Shown piece by piece: positions 35,537 through 46,774 of a stretch of 64,000 nucleotides of DNA (positions are counted from its first letter, which is position 1; each line of letters starts with the position of its first letter). The stretch is taken from the NCBI GenBank assembly GCA_018466975.1, contig CM031559.1, forward strand, positions 62,001-126,000. Direction: 5' to 3'. The notes under the pieces were generated by a model. That model saw only the letters and a program-made list of their open reading frames with translations. It ran no database searches and had not been told where the DNA came from. This stretch comes from Sparassis latifolia. Lineage: Eukaryota; Basidiomycota; Agaricomycetes; Polyporales; Sparassidaceae. The position numbers and the translations under genes are program-made.

Positions 35537-36964
35537 AGGCGCCGCAGCATTGAGTCATGTATCGCGTTTCTGCTAGGTACATACCTTTTCTCACGGCGCT
35601 CGTACAAACAATGTGTGTTGGGTTCCTTTTCCTTGTCTGTATACCATGTAGAGAATTACATATATACAGGCAGCGGAGGGAAGTAGCGCCTTGGAACCGA
35701 AAAAAAGAGGTATGCGGCCGATGCATTCTTTTTTCTTCCTGACCACCTTCTGGCCCGTTCCACGTTATTCATATCGGTTCTTTTCCCCGGTGACTTCTCT
35801 TGCACATAGAACGCATAGGGCGAAAGACCAATCTCAGATATGCTGTAGACGAACATATAGAGCGGGTGATGGACTCGGCAATCGGAGTCTCTTGGCTGGG
35901 GGAGGGTCGCCCATCGTGCCCATGCTGCAACGCCTCGCCGAGTGCGAGTTTTCCTCTTGCTCCGAGTTGAGAGGCGCATAGTTGCTCCCTGCTCAGGCTG
36001 CGAATTGGATGAGCAGAATGGACATAGCAGGGGCAACACTCACTCTTCGCCCGTTGTTGCTCACAAGGTGCATGGGTTCTCATCTTCGCACCCCTCCGTG
36101 TTAGTACCTGCGGTAGCGGTACCCGGACCTGGTCAACGCGAGAAATACGTCAAATAGCTTTAGTTCACTCACCCTCTTCACGTCGTCCGAGCCCATAAGT
36201 AGAGTATTCTTTATCCTGGCATTCATGGAATTTGCATGGAGACACCGGGTTCATTCGTCAGAATCCCATCTAGAGATTGAAGCGATACATACATATACAC
36301 CGCTCGCACTTCGCCACTGAGGCTCGCGGCGTAGCGTCTCGAATCCCCCCTTTAGCTACTGAAGTCTCTCCTCTTCCGAGGACTCCTGTCATTTCACCGT
36401 CGCCGCCGCCGCTATCATCCAGCACGAGCGCTTCCCCCTTCGTCCTACCAGCCGTGTCCATACTCGTCCGCCACTGCACCTCCGGCTCGTCCTCCACCTC
36501 TTTATCCAAACGATGTGCCTTCGTCGGAACGGCCTGCTTCTTCCCACTCTCGCGTACAGAACGAACCGTACCTTTCTTATCCGATCGGAATTCCGCGCGC
36601 GACGTCGCCCCGCCCCGCCACGTCTGCCATTCGCGTACCCTCGGACGGGAGGAGGACATACCGAGCGCAGCGGGTCGGGGTGCACACGGACGCGTCTAGC
36701 CCCACAAAATAGAGAACATGAGTTCCATTCTGCGGAACGAGAATCTTCCGTGCAAATGTCGGCGTCGGGGACACGTACGTAGGGGCTGCTACACCCACTG
36801 TGCATGGGGTAGAACAGCACGATGGCCTCGAGGACGAGAGTCGGCAGTCGGGCGCCCCCTTCCAGCGGGAGAGGAGCAATGATCTGAGTTGTCTGCGCAA
36901 TTCTTTTCGGATTGGCCTTTCTGGTCATCGAAAGACGTCAGCTTAAGCGGGCGCTAGCTCCTCC
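35537..36964. other. Region of weak, partly repeated coding-like sequence
   Basis: On the minus strand 36,270-36,900 contains stretches (DVARG, GTRMADVAG, RKILVPQNG) that repeat, in diverged form, the C-terminal part of the frame at 36,965-37,885. An internal TGA lies near 36,925. It is probably a tandemly duplicated part of the same hypothetical gene, now broken. The plus strand offers only a Pro/Ser-rich frame without homology. Confidence 0.35.
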
Positions 36965-37885
36965 TTAAACCTTTCGCCTGCGCCAAACCTTCTTCTGCAT
37001 TGAAGGGAGGGATATGCACTTCGTGGACGATGCGCCGATTTCCACGAGGAACGCAACGTCGCCAGCCACGTCTGCAATTCGGGTACCCTCATGCGGGCGG
37101 AGAACACACCTGGCACAGAGATCACGGCGCACACGACTATTCCAGCTCCCCAAAACGCAGAACTGCGGAACGAGAATCGGCCGTGCGACCGCCCGCATCG
37201 GGCATCCACACGTGGGGACTGATACGTGGCCTGAGGAGCATGAGGACTCGGAGATGGAGTCGAGAGACAGGAACGCGTTTGTTGGTGCAGGGCCGAGTCG
37301 AGTCATCAGCATCGCTCTCGGTGATCTTCGAAAGCACGTCCACCTGGGGGGACTGATACGCCTGCGGTGCACGGTGAAGTGGACAAACATTAGGGACTTG
37401 GGGATGGGAGTTGAGTCGGGAGCCTTCCTTGGCTGGGAAAGGCGCGGGGCCGAGTGATCCGTGTCGATCTTGACTGGTCTTGCTGGTCTTTGAAAGACGT
37501 CGGCTTCAGGATTCGCATTCGGCGGCCCCATGCTTCCGTTTTCACAGAATGCAGTGATATATGGTTTGTGGACGATGCGCTGACTTCCGCGGTGGGGGCT
37601 CGAGTTTCGCGTCTGCACGTCCTGCATTGGCTTCAGCTTTGTGGGGTCTACCTTGACCTTGGCTTGTGTTCCTCCGAGGGCTCGTCGACTTGTAGGACGA
37701 ACCTTGACGGAAGAGTTATCGAGTTGCTTCTTTTCGTGCTCTAGAACAGAGGGCGCGGCTGAGGGAACCGCCTCCTGTACCGCCCCAGCTTCTTGCGAGT
37801 CCTTGGGGGAGGCAACGACGGGCTCGTTCTCGTCCTCGTCTTCGCCAACCCGGCCTCGGTTCCGGGGCGTTTTCCTCATAGACAT
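36965..37885 (-). CDS. Hypothetical protein, partly duplicated downstream
   Basis: An uninterrupted 306-codon frame begins MSMRKTPRNRGRVGEDEDEN. The N-terminal half is acidic, Pro/Ser-rich and probably disordered. The C-terminal half (ILVPQFCVLGSWNSRVRRDL, RPHEGTRIADVAG) reappears in diverged form at about 36,580-36,790. No known domain is visible. It could be a real lineage-specific gene or a chance frame in repeated DNA; the composition of the first 160 residues favours a real gene. Confidence 0.4.
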   Translation of the reverse strand: MSMRKTPRNRGRVGEDEDENEPVVASPKDSQEAGAVQEAVPSAAPSVLEHEKKQLDNSSVKVRPTSRRALGGTQAKVKVDPTKLKPMQDVQTRNSSPHRGSQRIVHKPYITAFCENGSMGPPNANPEADVFQRPARPVKIDTDHSAPRLSQPRKAPDSTPIPKSLMFVHFTVHRRRISPPRWTCFRRSPRAMLMTRLGPAPTNAFLSLDSISESSCSSGHVSVPTCGCPMRAVARPILVPQFCVLGSWNSRVRRDLCARCVLRPHEGTRIADVAGDVAFLVEIGASSTKCISLPSMQKKVWRRRKV

Positions 37886-37999
37886 TGCCTCCAGAGCGGA
37901 AGATCAATACAAAATACAACGTCGTGCTCGTCCTAGTGTTCGAGCTAAAATGCGTTGCGAACAATTCTCAGCTCGAATACGAGATGCAAATGGATGTGC

Positions 38000-39180
38000 T
38001 CACCAAAGGTCGATGATAAGAGTGCATGACACGCACAAACGGTCTGTCGAACCAGTAGCCTCTGTCAGTATCCATCGACCTGTCTGCCAGCCGGCGTCTG
38101 ATCCGACACGCCCATGCCCCGTCGCTGACAAGACTGACATGACCAAGATCTCAACAACAGAGAAGACGGGCTTCCTATTTCTAATGCCGCGTAGAGGGAG
38201 ACGAAGATCTTCGAGCAGCATCAAGATGCCCACCGATGTGACCTTGCTAAGGTGAGGCGACGCGAGCTGTGAGAGGAACGGAATAGGGGACAAGTGGCCC
38301 TGCTCAAGCGCAAACGCGCGCAAGGACGTGCATGAAGAAAGATCGATGTCGATGAAATTTGAGCCTACATCTGGCGCAACGCGACTGTGAGTAACAGCAC
38401 CACGAAGAACCGCCATCTCCGGAACGTTGGCCGTTTAATAAGTGCCCTGGGGTCCTCTCTAGAAATTTTAGGCTTGGGCTTCTACAGGGAGGACGGGAGT
38501 CAGCGCCACACTTACGAATGCGAAGACGCATGGCCGATGCAGCAGACGAAGCATGTGCCGGACTGTGATCCAACACAAACGAATGAAGCCGGGCCAGACA
38601 TGAACTAGGAGGTATCACAACCCCATCCCATGGGTGATGTTGGCGCACGAGTTCAGTTGCTTCGGCGGATAATCGAAGCCATTCCATCAAGAGATTGTCC
38701 AAATTTTTTGAATAAAGAGACGTATTCGACGAACACGCCGAGCGGGAGAGTGCACTGCATCGCGTTCAGCGTCCTAACGGAAGGAAATCGGGGGAATACG
38801 TTTGGAAAGAATTTCTTCACGTCGTACTGCGCGAAATTTTCCACATTCGTGAGCGTGAGAGTATGCAAGACCGTGATAGGTAGAAGAACGAGAATTATGT
38901 ATGTCCAATCATTCTGCAATTTGCCACCCAGGGTACTGACGCGTCGCTCATGTATCCATGCCCCAGCTTCAGGATGGACATTTAAATGCCGGGAAGGTTC
39001 ATAGAGCTTATGCTCACCAATCACCGATATCCTGCGAAAGAGGTGAGCCTGGCTAACGCCACGCCACGCATGGCAAGTAAAGGTCAAAGCCCGGAGCGAG
39101 TCGTGATCATCGATGAGGTATTCCACAATATGAGAACGAAGCTCGAGTGGGAGGGAATAAATACCCTTGGTATGCGACAT
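38000..39180 (-). pseudogene. F-box/LRR pseudogene, paralogue of the 18.3-19.5 kb gene
   Basis: The start MSHTKGIYSLPLELRSHI, the F-box (DSLRALTFTCHAWRGVSQAH) and the LRR part (VLHTLTLTNVENFAQYD) align with the intact gene throughout. The frame is lost near 38,710 (LFKKFG). It continues in another frame as LDNLLMEWLRLSA and VVIPPSSCLARLHSF. It shifts again before SCTSLRAFALEQGHLSPIPF. At least two frameshifts make this a pseudogene lying next to the TIR element at 39.6 kb. Confidence 0.8.
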
Positions 39181-39261
39181 GCCCTGGCTGAGAAGAGAGG
39201 TCGGGCCTTGCCAGTGGGTTTCGTAACACGATAAGAACGACAAATAGTGCTGACAGATCAC

Positions 39262-39593
39262 TCGGGAGCACTGTACAATGGTTCAGACGGATACTTGAAG
39301 GGCCTGAGGGTTTGCAGCGCGCGAAGGAGGATGAGAGCGCTTTCGTCCGAACGGTCAACAACAATGAAGATCCGAGATCTGCTGCTTGGTCCGACCCTAT
39401 ACCCGGTATGAATGCGCGAGGATCCACGACAAGCAATGGTGGCTTACCACCAGCCGCAACAGGCAGATAGCGAAGAGGGAACTGTCTTAAAAGCATCTTT
39501 CTGAATTTTGCCCGTTGTGTCGGAAGGCTCCATGTGAAGATAAGATAAGATCGCCTAAGTGAAATGTGGTGTATATCATGATGTCTTTTTCAA
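39262..39593. other. Short non-coding stretch
   Basis: This lies between the F-box pseudogene and the TIR element. Nothing was seen beyond the 7-bp target duplicate CCACTTG at 39594-39600, which immediately follows it. Confidence 0.4.
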
Positions 39594-39600
39594 CCACTTG

Positions 39601-39623
39601 GGCACTCGGACTATAGGGGTAGT
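39601..39623 (+). repeat. Left terminal inverted repeat
   Basis: GGCACTCGGACTATAGGGG then TAG. It is complementary to the right end with one mismatch in the first 21-22 bases, and is preceded by the CCACTTG target copy. Confidence 0.88.
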
Positions 39624-40017
39624 GCCCGCCGAGAAATTAAATCAATTAATTAAAAATTAATTAAAATAATTCGGGGAGAGGGACGGAGCGAACGCGGTCG
39701 CCTCGCGTTGAGAGTCAGAAGAATGAAAGGTAGTATACCATTCTTAAGAAAGGGAATGCATTCTCTGCACCCAGATTTCCACTGATAGGATTTCCACCCC
39801 ATGATAATAAATCGGCCGCAGAGTGTGAACTTCGTCCCAGTCTGAGAACGAAAGGTGCTCCGAGCACCTTCGCTGAGCGCGAGTGCCGACTGAGCGACTG
39901 TACTCGGCCTGCTAGGGGTTGCGGCTGGATCCTGCTTGTGAAACCGTACTCGGGTGGGCCTGTGAGAGAGTCAACAGACAATAGTTGAGCACAATACCGC
40001 TATTGACCGAAGACGAA

Positions 40018-43000
40018 CTTATTACTCACCTTGTAGATACATGGACGCGAGAGAAATGCACCAGGACAGTCATCCCGCAGGCACTGTAAACACCTACGTG
40101 GTGCACGCTTCTTTGCCGGAACGCTAGCATCCGACACGTTGTGTTGCGCGCCACCCGCAGTGTTCCTTTGTGCGCGTGAAGTTGATGCAGCTGGTGGTCC
40201 CGCCCTTTCATCAGCATTCAATGGCCTTTTCATCCCCCTGGCCGAAGTAGAACCACGCGCTAGACGTTCCGCAAAGTGTGCCGCCTCACCATATTCGAAC
40301 TGTACTGCGGATTGCTTCAAGCTGACTCTCCCTAGCAGCACACCAACATGCCAATCAGACACCTCATCTGAGCTGTGGTGAATCCGCTTGTTCGCATCAA
40401 CCTCCTTGTCGAGTGTCGCTCTTGGCTGCATCGGAATTGATGGCATCAATGCAGGCTGCGGCTGCAATAAGCTTTGCAGACGATCGTATGCCGCCTTGTA
40501 CTGCTCGACGGAATTTTCCTCGTTTCGAATTTCTACCCAGGTCTTGTAATGATTCTTCAAGTGTTCCGGGAGCTTTGACAGAAAAGATAATTAGAGACAA
40601 CCTGCAGATGCAGTGTGGTGCATACCTTGTAGAAGATATGGATACCGTTGCAATATGTTGACCATTCCTGTGTAAGCATGATCCAATTCGGTTGCTTCTT
40701 GCCTGCAAAAAGGCCGTCAATCTTCTTGGCCAGAACCCGATATAGTGCACGCTCTTCAGGGCTATGAATCGGGAGGATTGCGATGCGTGTCTGTTGTTGA
40801 TAAGCAAGATGATCATGCCGGCTCTTCTCGTTAATTGTAAAGTTCGAATGGTAGGGGAGCATCCCGAAGGTTTTGCGCGATGCATCCGACAGTGGCAGGA
40901 TACCGAATGTCTCTCTGGTGCGTGCATAATCATTCCCGTTGACCCACCCAAGGAGTGAACTCGGCTTCTCCATTGCGCCAGGGGCGAATGCTGCAGCGGT
41001 CAGATCCTTGAGGCTGGCTAGATGGTTCCGGGTCCATATATCGAAAGTCCCTTTGTATGGCTGGCCCGTGCGATTGAATGTGCCAACCTGAGAAGGCGTC
41101 AAAATATCGGGCCATTTTTACTAATTTGGGAGAACCTTACCTTGAGATTATGACATAGACGGTAATCTCGAAGGAGGTTCACAGCGAAGCGTGGACAGGC
41201 ATTGTATGACCCGAAGCGCTTTGCAATGTTCTGGTGCACACCTCCTTCAACATTGTTAGTCCCCCGCAGACACCTGTACAGCGTAAGACCATCATGGTCC
41301 TTCCCGTGTACTATATACAGCCGAACACCTGGAGGATCCGAGTAGTACCCCATGCGAATATTTTCGAGGACATTGCGTGCTTTCTCCCACGATGCATCAT
41401 TGAAGAGCGGCTGCCCAGTCTTTGCATCCTTAAATGGGCCGTAGGTTCCGATGACCTCTGCGACGCGCAGCAGCAAAACCTCTGGTTGTGGGACAAAGCG
41501 TCGCACCCTTCGCCACACCCAGTCGGACTTCCAGAGCACCATCTGACACCATGTCAGCCCACGAACCTGAAGCACACGTTCAACGGCGGCCTTATCAGTA
41601 GGATCGGGAATGAGTAATGCATCGCGCAAGGCACGGGTGAAGGGGCGCCGCATTCCATGATGGACAGAGATCTTGAACTGGTCCATCAGGTGCCATATGT
41701 CACCCAACACACGAGATCGTATTGCAGATTCCTGATAGGAGAGACTCGGAGTCATGGAGTTAATGCCTTCAAAAAGTTTGCTGGCCTGAGCAAGAGCTCT
41801 AGGATCCTTCTCGGATTGACCAGTATTTTGTTCAGCTTCGGGTTCATGATCAAGATTGTTAAGATCATGATCTGGATCGGCACTGCAACCATCGCAGCAT
41901 TGATGATCTTCCGGTTTGTCGATAAGTGACAATGACTCGGAAGGAAATGGAAGAGGAGGAAGTGGTGCAGACTGGCGAGGTGTCATTGAGACTTCATGAT
42001 CCTCAGTACATGTTTGAAGATCCTTCATGCAACAAAGCAGTTGAAATGGACAAGTGCCGCCCAGGCGAGAAATCGGAGTATCTTCTTTTGTACTGAGAAG
42101 CTCGCCACGCACAAGGTACGCAGATTGTAATACCACTGTGATGTTCACAATCACCCTAGTCTTTGAGACATTCACATTCTTGAATTTTGCAGGGCGGTCG
42201 GGGGCAATGACACCATAGGCAACTGTCATCGAGTGGTCACGTGAGAGAAGCGTCACTTTTGTTCCTGCCATTGTGGTGCCCGTGATGGGTAATCCGACCG
42301 ACACTGTGACCAGCTTGTCGTAGATAGACCAGGAAGCAAAGACATCCAGTGAGGCATAATTAATTTGATCTTGACTAAGATTTGGGTCATCCCATCTTGT
42401 GCTGACTCGAATCGATGGGTCCTTAGGTAGGTGTCGGTGGAGAACCATAGACGTAAGATCAGCCAGGCTGACATTTGCATGGGTGACAATATTTCGGTCC
42501 TTCGCCAACTGTCCTAGTTCAACTGCGCCAACAAACGGTAACCCATCATTGTCTGTAAGACCACAGTCTTTATACAGACGTGTCAGGTCTGCCTTGACAT
42601 TGACACCAATTTTCTCCACACGTGGACTACGCAGTAGCACAAGCACTGTGTGAGGCAGGTTCAAGTAACCGTTCTGCATGAATGTTGACACCTGCAATAG
42701 AACATTAGAATGAGATTTTCGGGTAAATGAACAGTAGTGGGCATACCGGGATTAAAAAAATAGACTGCTTGTATGCAATAGAAATAAGGGCAACTCTGCC
42801 GTAGATACCACTGTTGCGATCGACAGACCATTCTATATCCATTGCAAGTCACTGCGTTTTCGCCGTTCTAGTAGGGGGTCTGCTACGAATAGGCTACGCC
42901 AGATAGAATACATAGTTTGATGGGTAGCCGAAATCGCAATGTGAAGATAGGCGGAGTAGGGCAGATAGCGAACATAGCTGTGACCCCCACTGCTATGTCA

Positions 43001-46000
43001 TAAATCTTGATGTGAAAGATGTGTGCTAGCCCACATAGCTTATGCATCGCATTTGGTGCACGATCTCACTTATCTACGACCATCTGCTACGTGAGCTATA
43101 CTACATCACTGTGCTCCTTTCTATACAGGCTTTCTGGTGTACCTTGCACCAGCTACATTGGCTATTCCACGTAGCGATTTCAAGCTTGACGTACATATAA
43201 CTAGTGCTAAGTTCAGGCCTCCATCGCCCAAGCGCATCATCGTGTCCAAGGTCAAGTTCACCTGGCGTACACTACGTGCTGGTTCCGCGCCTTCCATCCA
43301 CAGATTCACTGGCCCGTTGACCGCTGTCTAAACATATTTCTGGCGTGCCGCCGCCATCACCTTAAGAGCGAGGAGTGCTGCGTTGCCTTCTATCTCCATG
43401 ACATGGTCTCTGCATGCTCTTGGTCTCTCGGGTCATGGCTGAACATGCGATGTGCTCTACAATTCTTGTGTTTGTCCAAAGTTGGGATGCTCCATTGACA
43501 CCTCTCGTGACAGATATGTGAGAAACAGACTGCGTCGCAAACCCCATCGGAAGATCGACATGCAAAGTCTATTCTGTTGCAGGTGTGATTAGGTATGCAG
43601 TAGGGGATGTGAGCGCATCAGGAGTATCTACTATTAGTATATAATGGAATAGATGGGTGTTGTTGATGGTAGCCATGGAGCATCGCCAATATAGCTGAAG
43701 TTTGATATTTCTTGTAGCCTGGAAAGTGTATGCTGTAGCTTCTAGACTGCTAGTGACTACGTGCTGCGCGGCATAGCCAACGTATCACCTTGTTCACTAC
43801 AGGGGATCGCACAGTGAAAGATACACTTGAAGCTTGGTAACCCAGCTTGGGGGTTGATATGCAGAAATATGCGGCGTAGCCCAGGTCCTAGTTATACCAC
43901 GTATCCATGGGGGTATCTTGCACCTAGACATAAGGGCAAAAACGCAGTGAGTTGAATTGAACTGTCACCAGGCAGTTTAGCAACATCGTCCATAATGCTG
44001 TTTAAGCGACCATTAATTTGATATGTGGAACTCAAGATCGTGACATTCCATGTCAGCGGTAGGGCAAGTTGCTCCAATGATGAGCTTGGGATGGGAGTTA
44101 CTTCATAACATAAGGACGGAAACACGTGTTCCAGCTCGGCCTTGTCCACACGAACATTATCGGTAAAGACAAGATCGACATCTCCATGGCCAAATTGTCG
44201 GAGAGAGTGTGGAATGAGTGCCAGAGCTGGCATGAACTGATCATGAGCCTTTGTTGGTGTCAGTGTCATTGCGCGACATTCTCCATATTCGTTGACCACC
44301 GTGTGAAGAGCGCCAAATACCTCCTCTCCGTTGACCTTCCCGAGATGTTTTGGAACCTAACCACATCAGTTGAGTTTGATACTGAAGCATGCAGAGAAGA
44401 TATGAAACTTCTCACCTTGTGGCTGTGATCAATACATAGGATACGTGCAGACAGCATTGCTGTGTGCTGATCCATCTCCGATGCATGCTTCTCAATCATA
44501 GAGTCATAGAAGCTTCGGAAGTAGTGCACTGATGGTACATATCCAGCGTATCCATTGGGATCATCCCATTCACTGAAATTCTCATGTAGTGCAAGAAATC
44601 CAGTCTCGACGAGCTGCATGCGGGTTTTGACTATCTCGAGATATTGGATATGCAGGTGCTCATAGTGTCGTACATGGAATGTTCGTATCATGTCCACAAA
44701 TGGCACTGGACCTAGACCCCTCTGAAATGAGGAACGGAGAAGGGCCACCAAGCGGTCTGTGATGCCATTGCGATATGTGAGATGAAATGGAAATTGGGCA
44801 GCAAGAGGTGGAGGGAGAATGTTCAGAATTGCAGAAGACCAGCTCTGATATACCTTGCCGCAGCCGTCTTGTCCACAGTAGTAACGATAGCCAATAACGA
44901 AAATGTTGCACTCGAGATCGACGACCCGGCGTGGAGAGCGTGACCATGTTTGAAGGCGTAAGTTCACAATCATACCATTTGGATGGCGGCGGCCTGTGGC
45001 CTTGCATGCAGGGCACGGGATCTTCTGGAATAAGTGGGGGAGCCATACAAAATATTGCGGGAGGTAGAAGAGTGCTGGCGTCAGCTGGTGGAGATGCTCC
45101 GCCATGAAAATCGGATTACGAGGCGGTAGCATGAACTGGCCAGCATCATAGCAGGTCGGTCTCCGGGAAGGGTTCCTGTCCATCTCCTCACGCAGTCGCT
45201 GACACATATCGTTATAGTCTGTCGATAGCCATGTTGGCATCGCAGACCGGCGTCGATCTTCATCACCTGACTCCTCATCGAGAGGTGCTCCCGCGTCAAC
45301 GTCAGGATTGTCATCGTCATCTGCAGGGCACGGGTTCGAGTGATCATTCACCCGTGCTGTCTGCCCAAGAATCGTGTCAATGCTGTCATCTTGCTGATCA
45401 AAACTGAAGGTAGGATTTGAAGAGGAAGTCCTCTCTGTCAGAAGACAAGAGTGAATCAGTATGTTCATGCAGAGAGAGACCGAAAAGTGCTCACCTGCAC
45501 CAGTTGCTGCAGTGCCTGATATTGAGATTTTCTCCGAAACTAGGGCCTGAGACTTTGCAATGGTCGTTGCACGCATCACATCCATGTCAACGGAGGTTTC
45601 AGAACCACTTTTACCTCCTACCACATCATCAGCCCGTTCACGTTCCGTGGGGCTTGGACAATCTTCGACGGCAATCCCATTGCCAGATTCGGATAGCGAT
45701 ATCGAGTGCCCACTCTCTGGATTCTGGTCACATTGTCCAAGAATAGATTGTGATGGCATCACTGAGGGTTAGCAGGGCTGAACTGACGGCGCCGTGGACA
45801 CGCGCACCTCGGACGTGAAACTTTCAAGCCCGCCTCCCAAATAAGACATGGCACCTGAACTCAATGCTTGGCGCCGCGTAGTTGATTCTTCACTTGCAGG
45901 AACCGGACTGGAACTAGCGCATCCAGCACTGTCTGCAGGAAGAGTCTCGGAGTGGGATTTTGACACATCTGAATAAAATTGTCAGAACCCGCTAGCTACT

Positions 46001-46408
46001 TGAGATGAAGACATACGGGAGCTGCTCTTTTCATGGGCAGAAAATGCACTGTCAAGCACATTCGCAGGTGCAGAACCTGCGCAACATAAATGGGATTTAA
46101 GAAATGCAAGGATACATAAATGACCACTCACCATTTATTTGCGAATCACCGGTCGCAGTAGACTGACGAGATGTGCCGCTTTCCTGCGGTTGAACTAGCA
46201 TGACGGTCCAAGCAGTTAGGTTAGATTAGCTTGGGCAAACCACATTATTGGGCGCACCTTCACTCCGGGTGCCAAAGGTTGGCGGCTGTTTTCTCGGTCT
46301 TCCGACTGGTCGCCCCTTCGTCCCAGCATCCGGTTTATTTTTCGAACCCTTGGGCCGCCCGCGCGCTCGCTTTGCAACAGTGTCGGTGGCAAGTGCTGTT
46401 GGTGCCAT
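40018..46408 (-). pseudogene. Transposon gene: AT-hooks, Zn cluster, DDE-like core with inserted 3'-5' exonuclease
   Basis: Reading from 46408: two AT-hook motifs (ARGRPKGSKNK, GRPVGRPRK); a long Ser-rich linker; a Cys zinc cluster (IPCPACKATGRRHP ... YYCGQDGCGKVYQSW, about 45,020-44,870); then ILCIDHSHK and VFTDNVR, which look like the first two acidic sites of an RNase-H-fold transposase. A DnaQ/WRN-type 3'-5' exonuclease follows (MDIEWSVDR with the D-x-E site at about 42,840; YASLDVFASW at about 42,350). Next comes RGTNNVEGGVHQNI (about 41,255), a candidate for the third, glutamate site. A basic Cys-rich tail ends it (CLQCLRDDCPG, about 40,070). Introns at 42,698-42,752, 41,099 and 40,560 splice cleanly. 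A CACTA-like insert splits the gene at the exonuclease start, and a TAA lies near 45,775. Confidence 0.7.
42850..43949. mobile_element. Non-autonomous CACTA (EnSpm)-like element
   Basis: It is 1,100 bp with ends CACTGCGTTTT(C/T)GCC and the complement ending CAGTG. It is flanked by a 3-bp duplication (AGT on the plus strand, 42847-42849 and 43950-43952). CACTA/G termini plus 3-bp duplications are the hallmark of the EnSpm/CACTA superfamily. The interior has recurring CTACG/TAGC-type short motifs, as expected of subterminal repeats, and no transposase. It sits inside the exonuclease-transposon gene; removing 1,103 bp rejoins the phrase SIQL-AMDIEW in frame. Confidence 0.85.
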
Positions 46409-46549
46409 CAACGCGTACTTTCTAGAAGCTCTAGTGGAAGTCCGCGCTGCTGCTGCTGTCGGCGTCTCGGTGTGGCTGCCTGTGTTTGCATGAGTTACTT
46501 TTAGGCTTCATGTGGTAAGTCAATTGAAACTCAGTTAAGTCCTAGCTAC

Positions 46550-46572
46550 GCTACACCTATAGTCCGAGTGCC
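46550..46572 (-). repeat. Right terminal inverted repeat
   Basis: The plus strand reads CTACACCTATAGTCCGAGTG then CC, the inverse of the left end, followed directly by the second CCACTTG at 46573-46579. Confidence 0.88.
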
Positions 46573-46774
46573 CCACTTGCGCCGTCGACTTTGCCTTGGA
46601 AATGAATTACTCAGCTCGAGCACTGTCCCAAAGTGTTACCAAGCCATGGTTACATGAGCCTTCAGCGCTCCACCAGCACCCTACGCAAATGCATCGGGCC
46701 CCCTCTCTTCTTGGCTACAAAGCACAGAGCGTCGGCAGAGAATCCCCCAATTAACCGAGAAACGATAGAGAGCA

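Larger units (their letters stand above)
39601..46572 (-). mobile_element. 6.97-kb TIR transposon encoding a DDE-like protein with an embedded exonuclease
   Basis: Both ends carry the inverted repeat GGCACTCGGACTATAGG(G/T)GTAG (39601 onward and complement ending at 46572). They are flanked by an exact 7-bp duplication CCACTTG at 39594-39600 and 46573-46579. This is the signature of a cut-and-paste DNA element. The left end also has an AT-rich subterminal block (TTAATTAAAAATTAATTAA). The single large gene runs on the minus strand through nearly the whole element. The superfamily is uncertain: 7-8 bp duplications occur in hAT, Zisupton-like and other groups, and the termini match none I can name with confidence. 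Confidence 0.8.

Noticed and set aside
36277..36699. Plus-strand Pro/Ser-rich frame of 140 codons
   Set aside because: Low-complexity composition, no homology, and overlap with repeated sequence read better on the minus strand.
39601..46572. Assignment of the TIR element to the KDZ or hAT superfamily
   Set aside because: The 7-bp duplication and Cys cluster are suggestive, but the exonuclease and motif order do not match what I know of either group, so I left the superfamily open.
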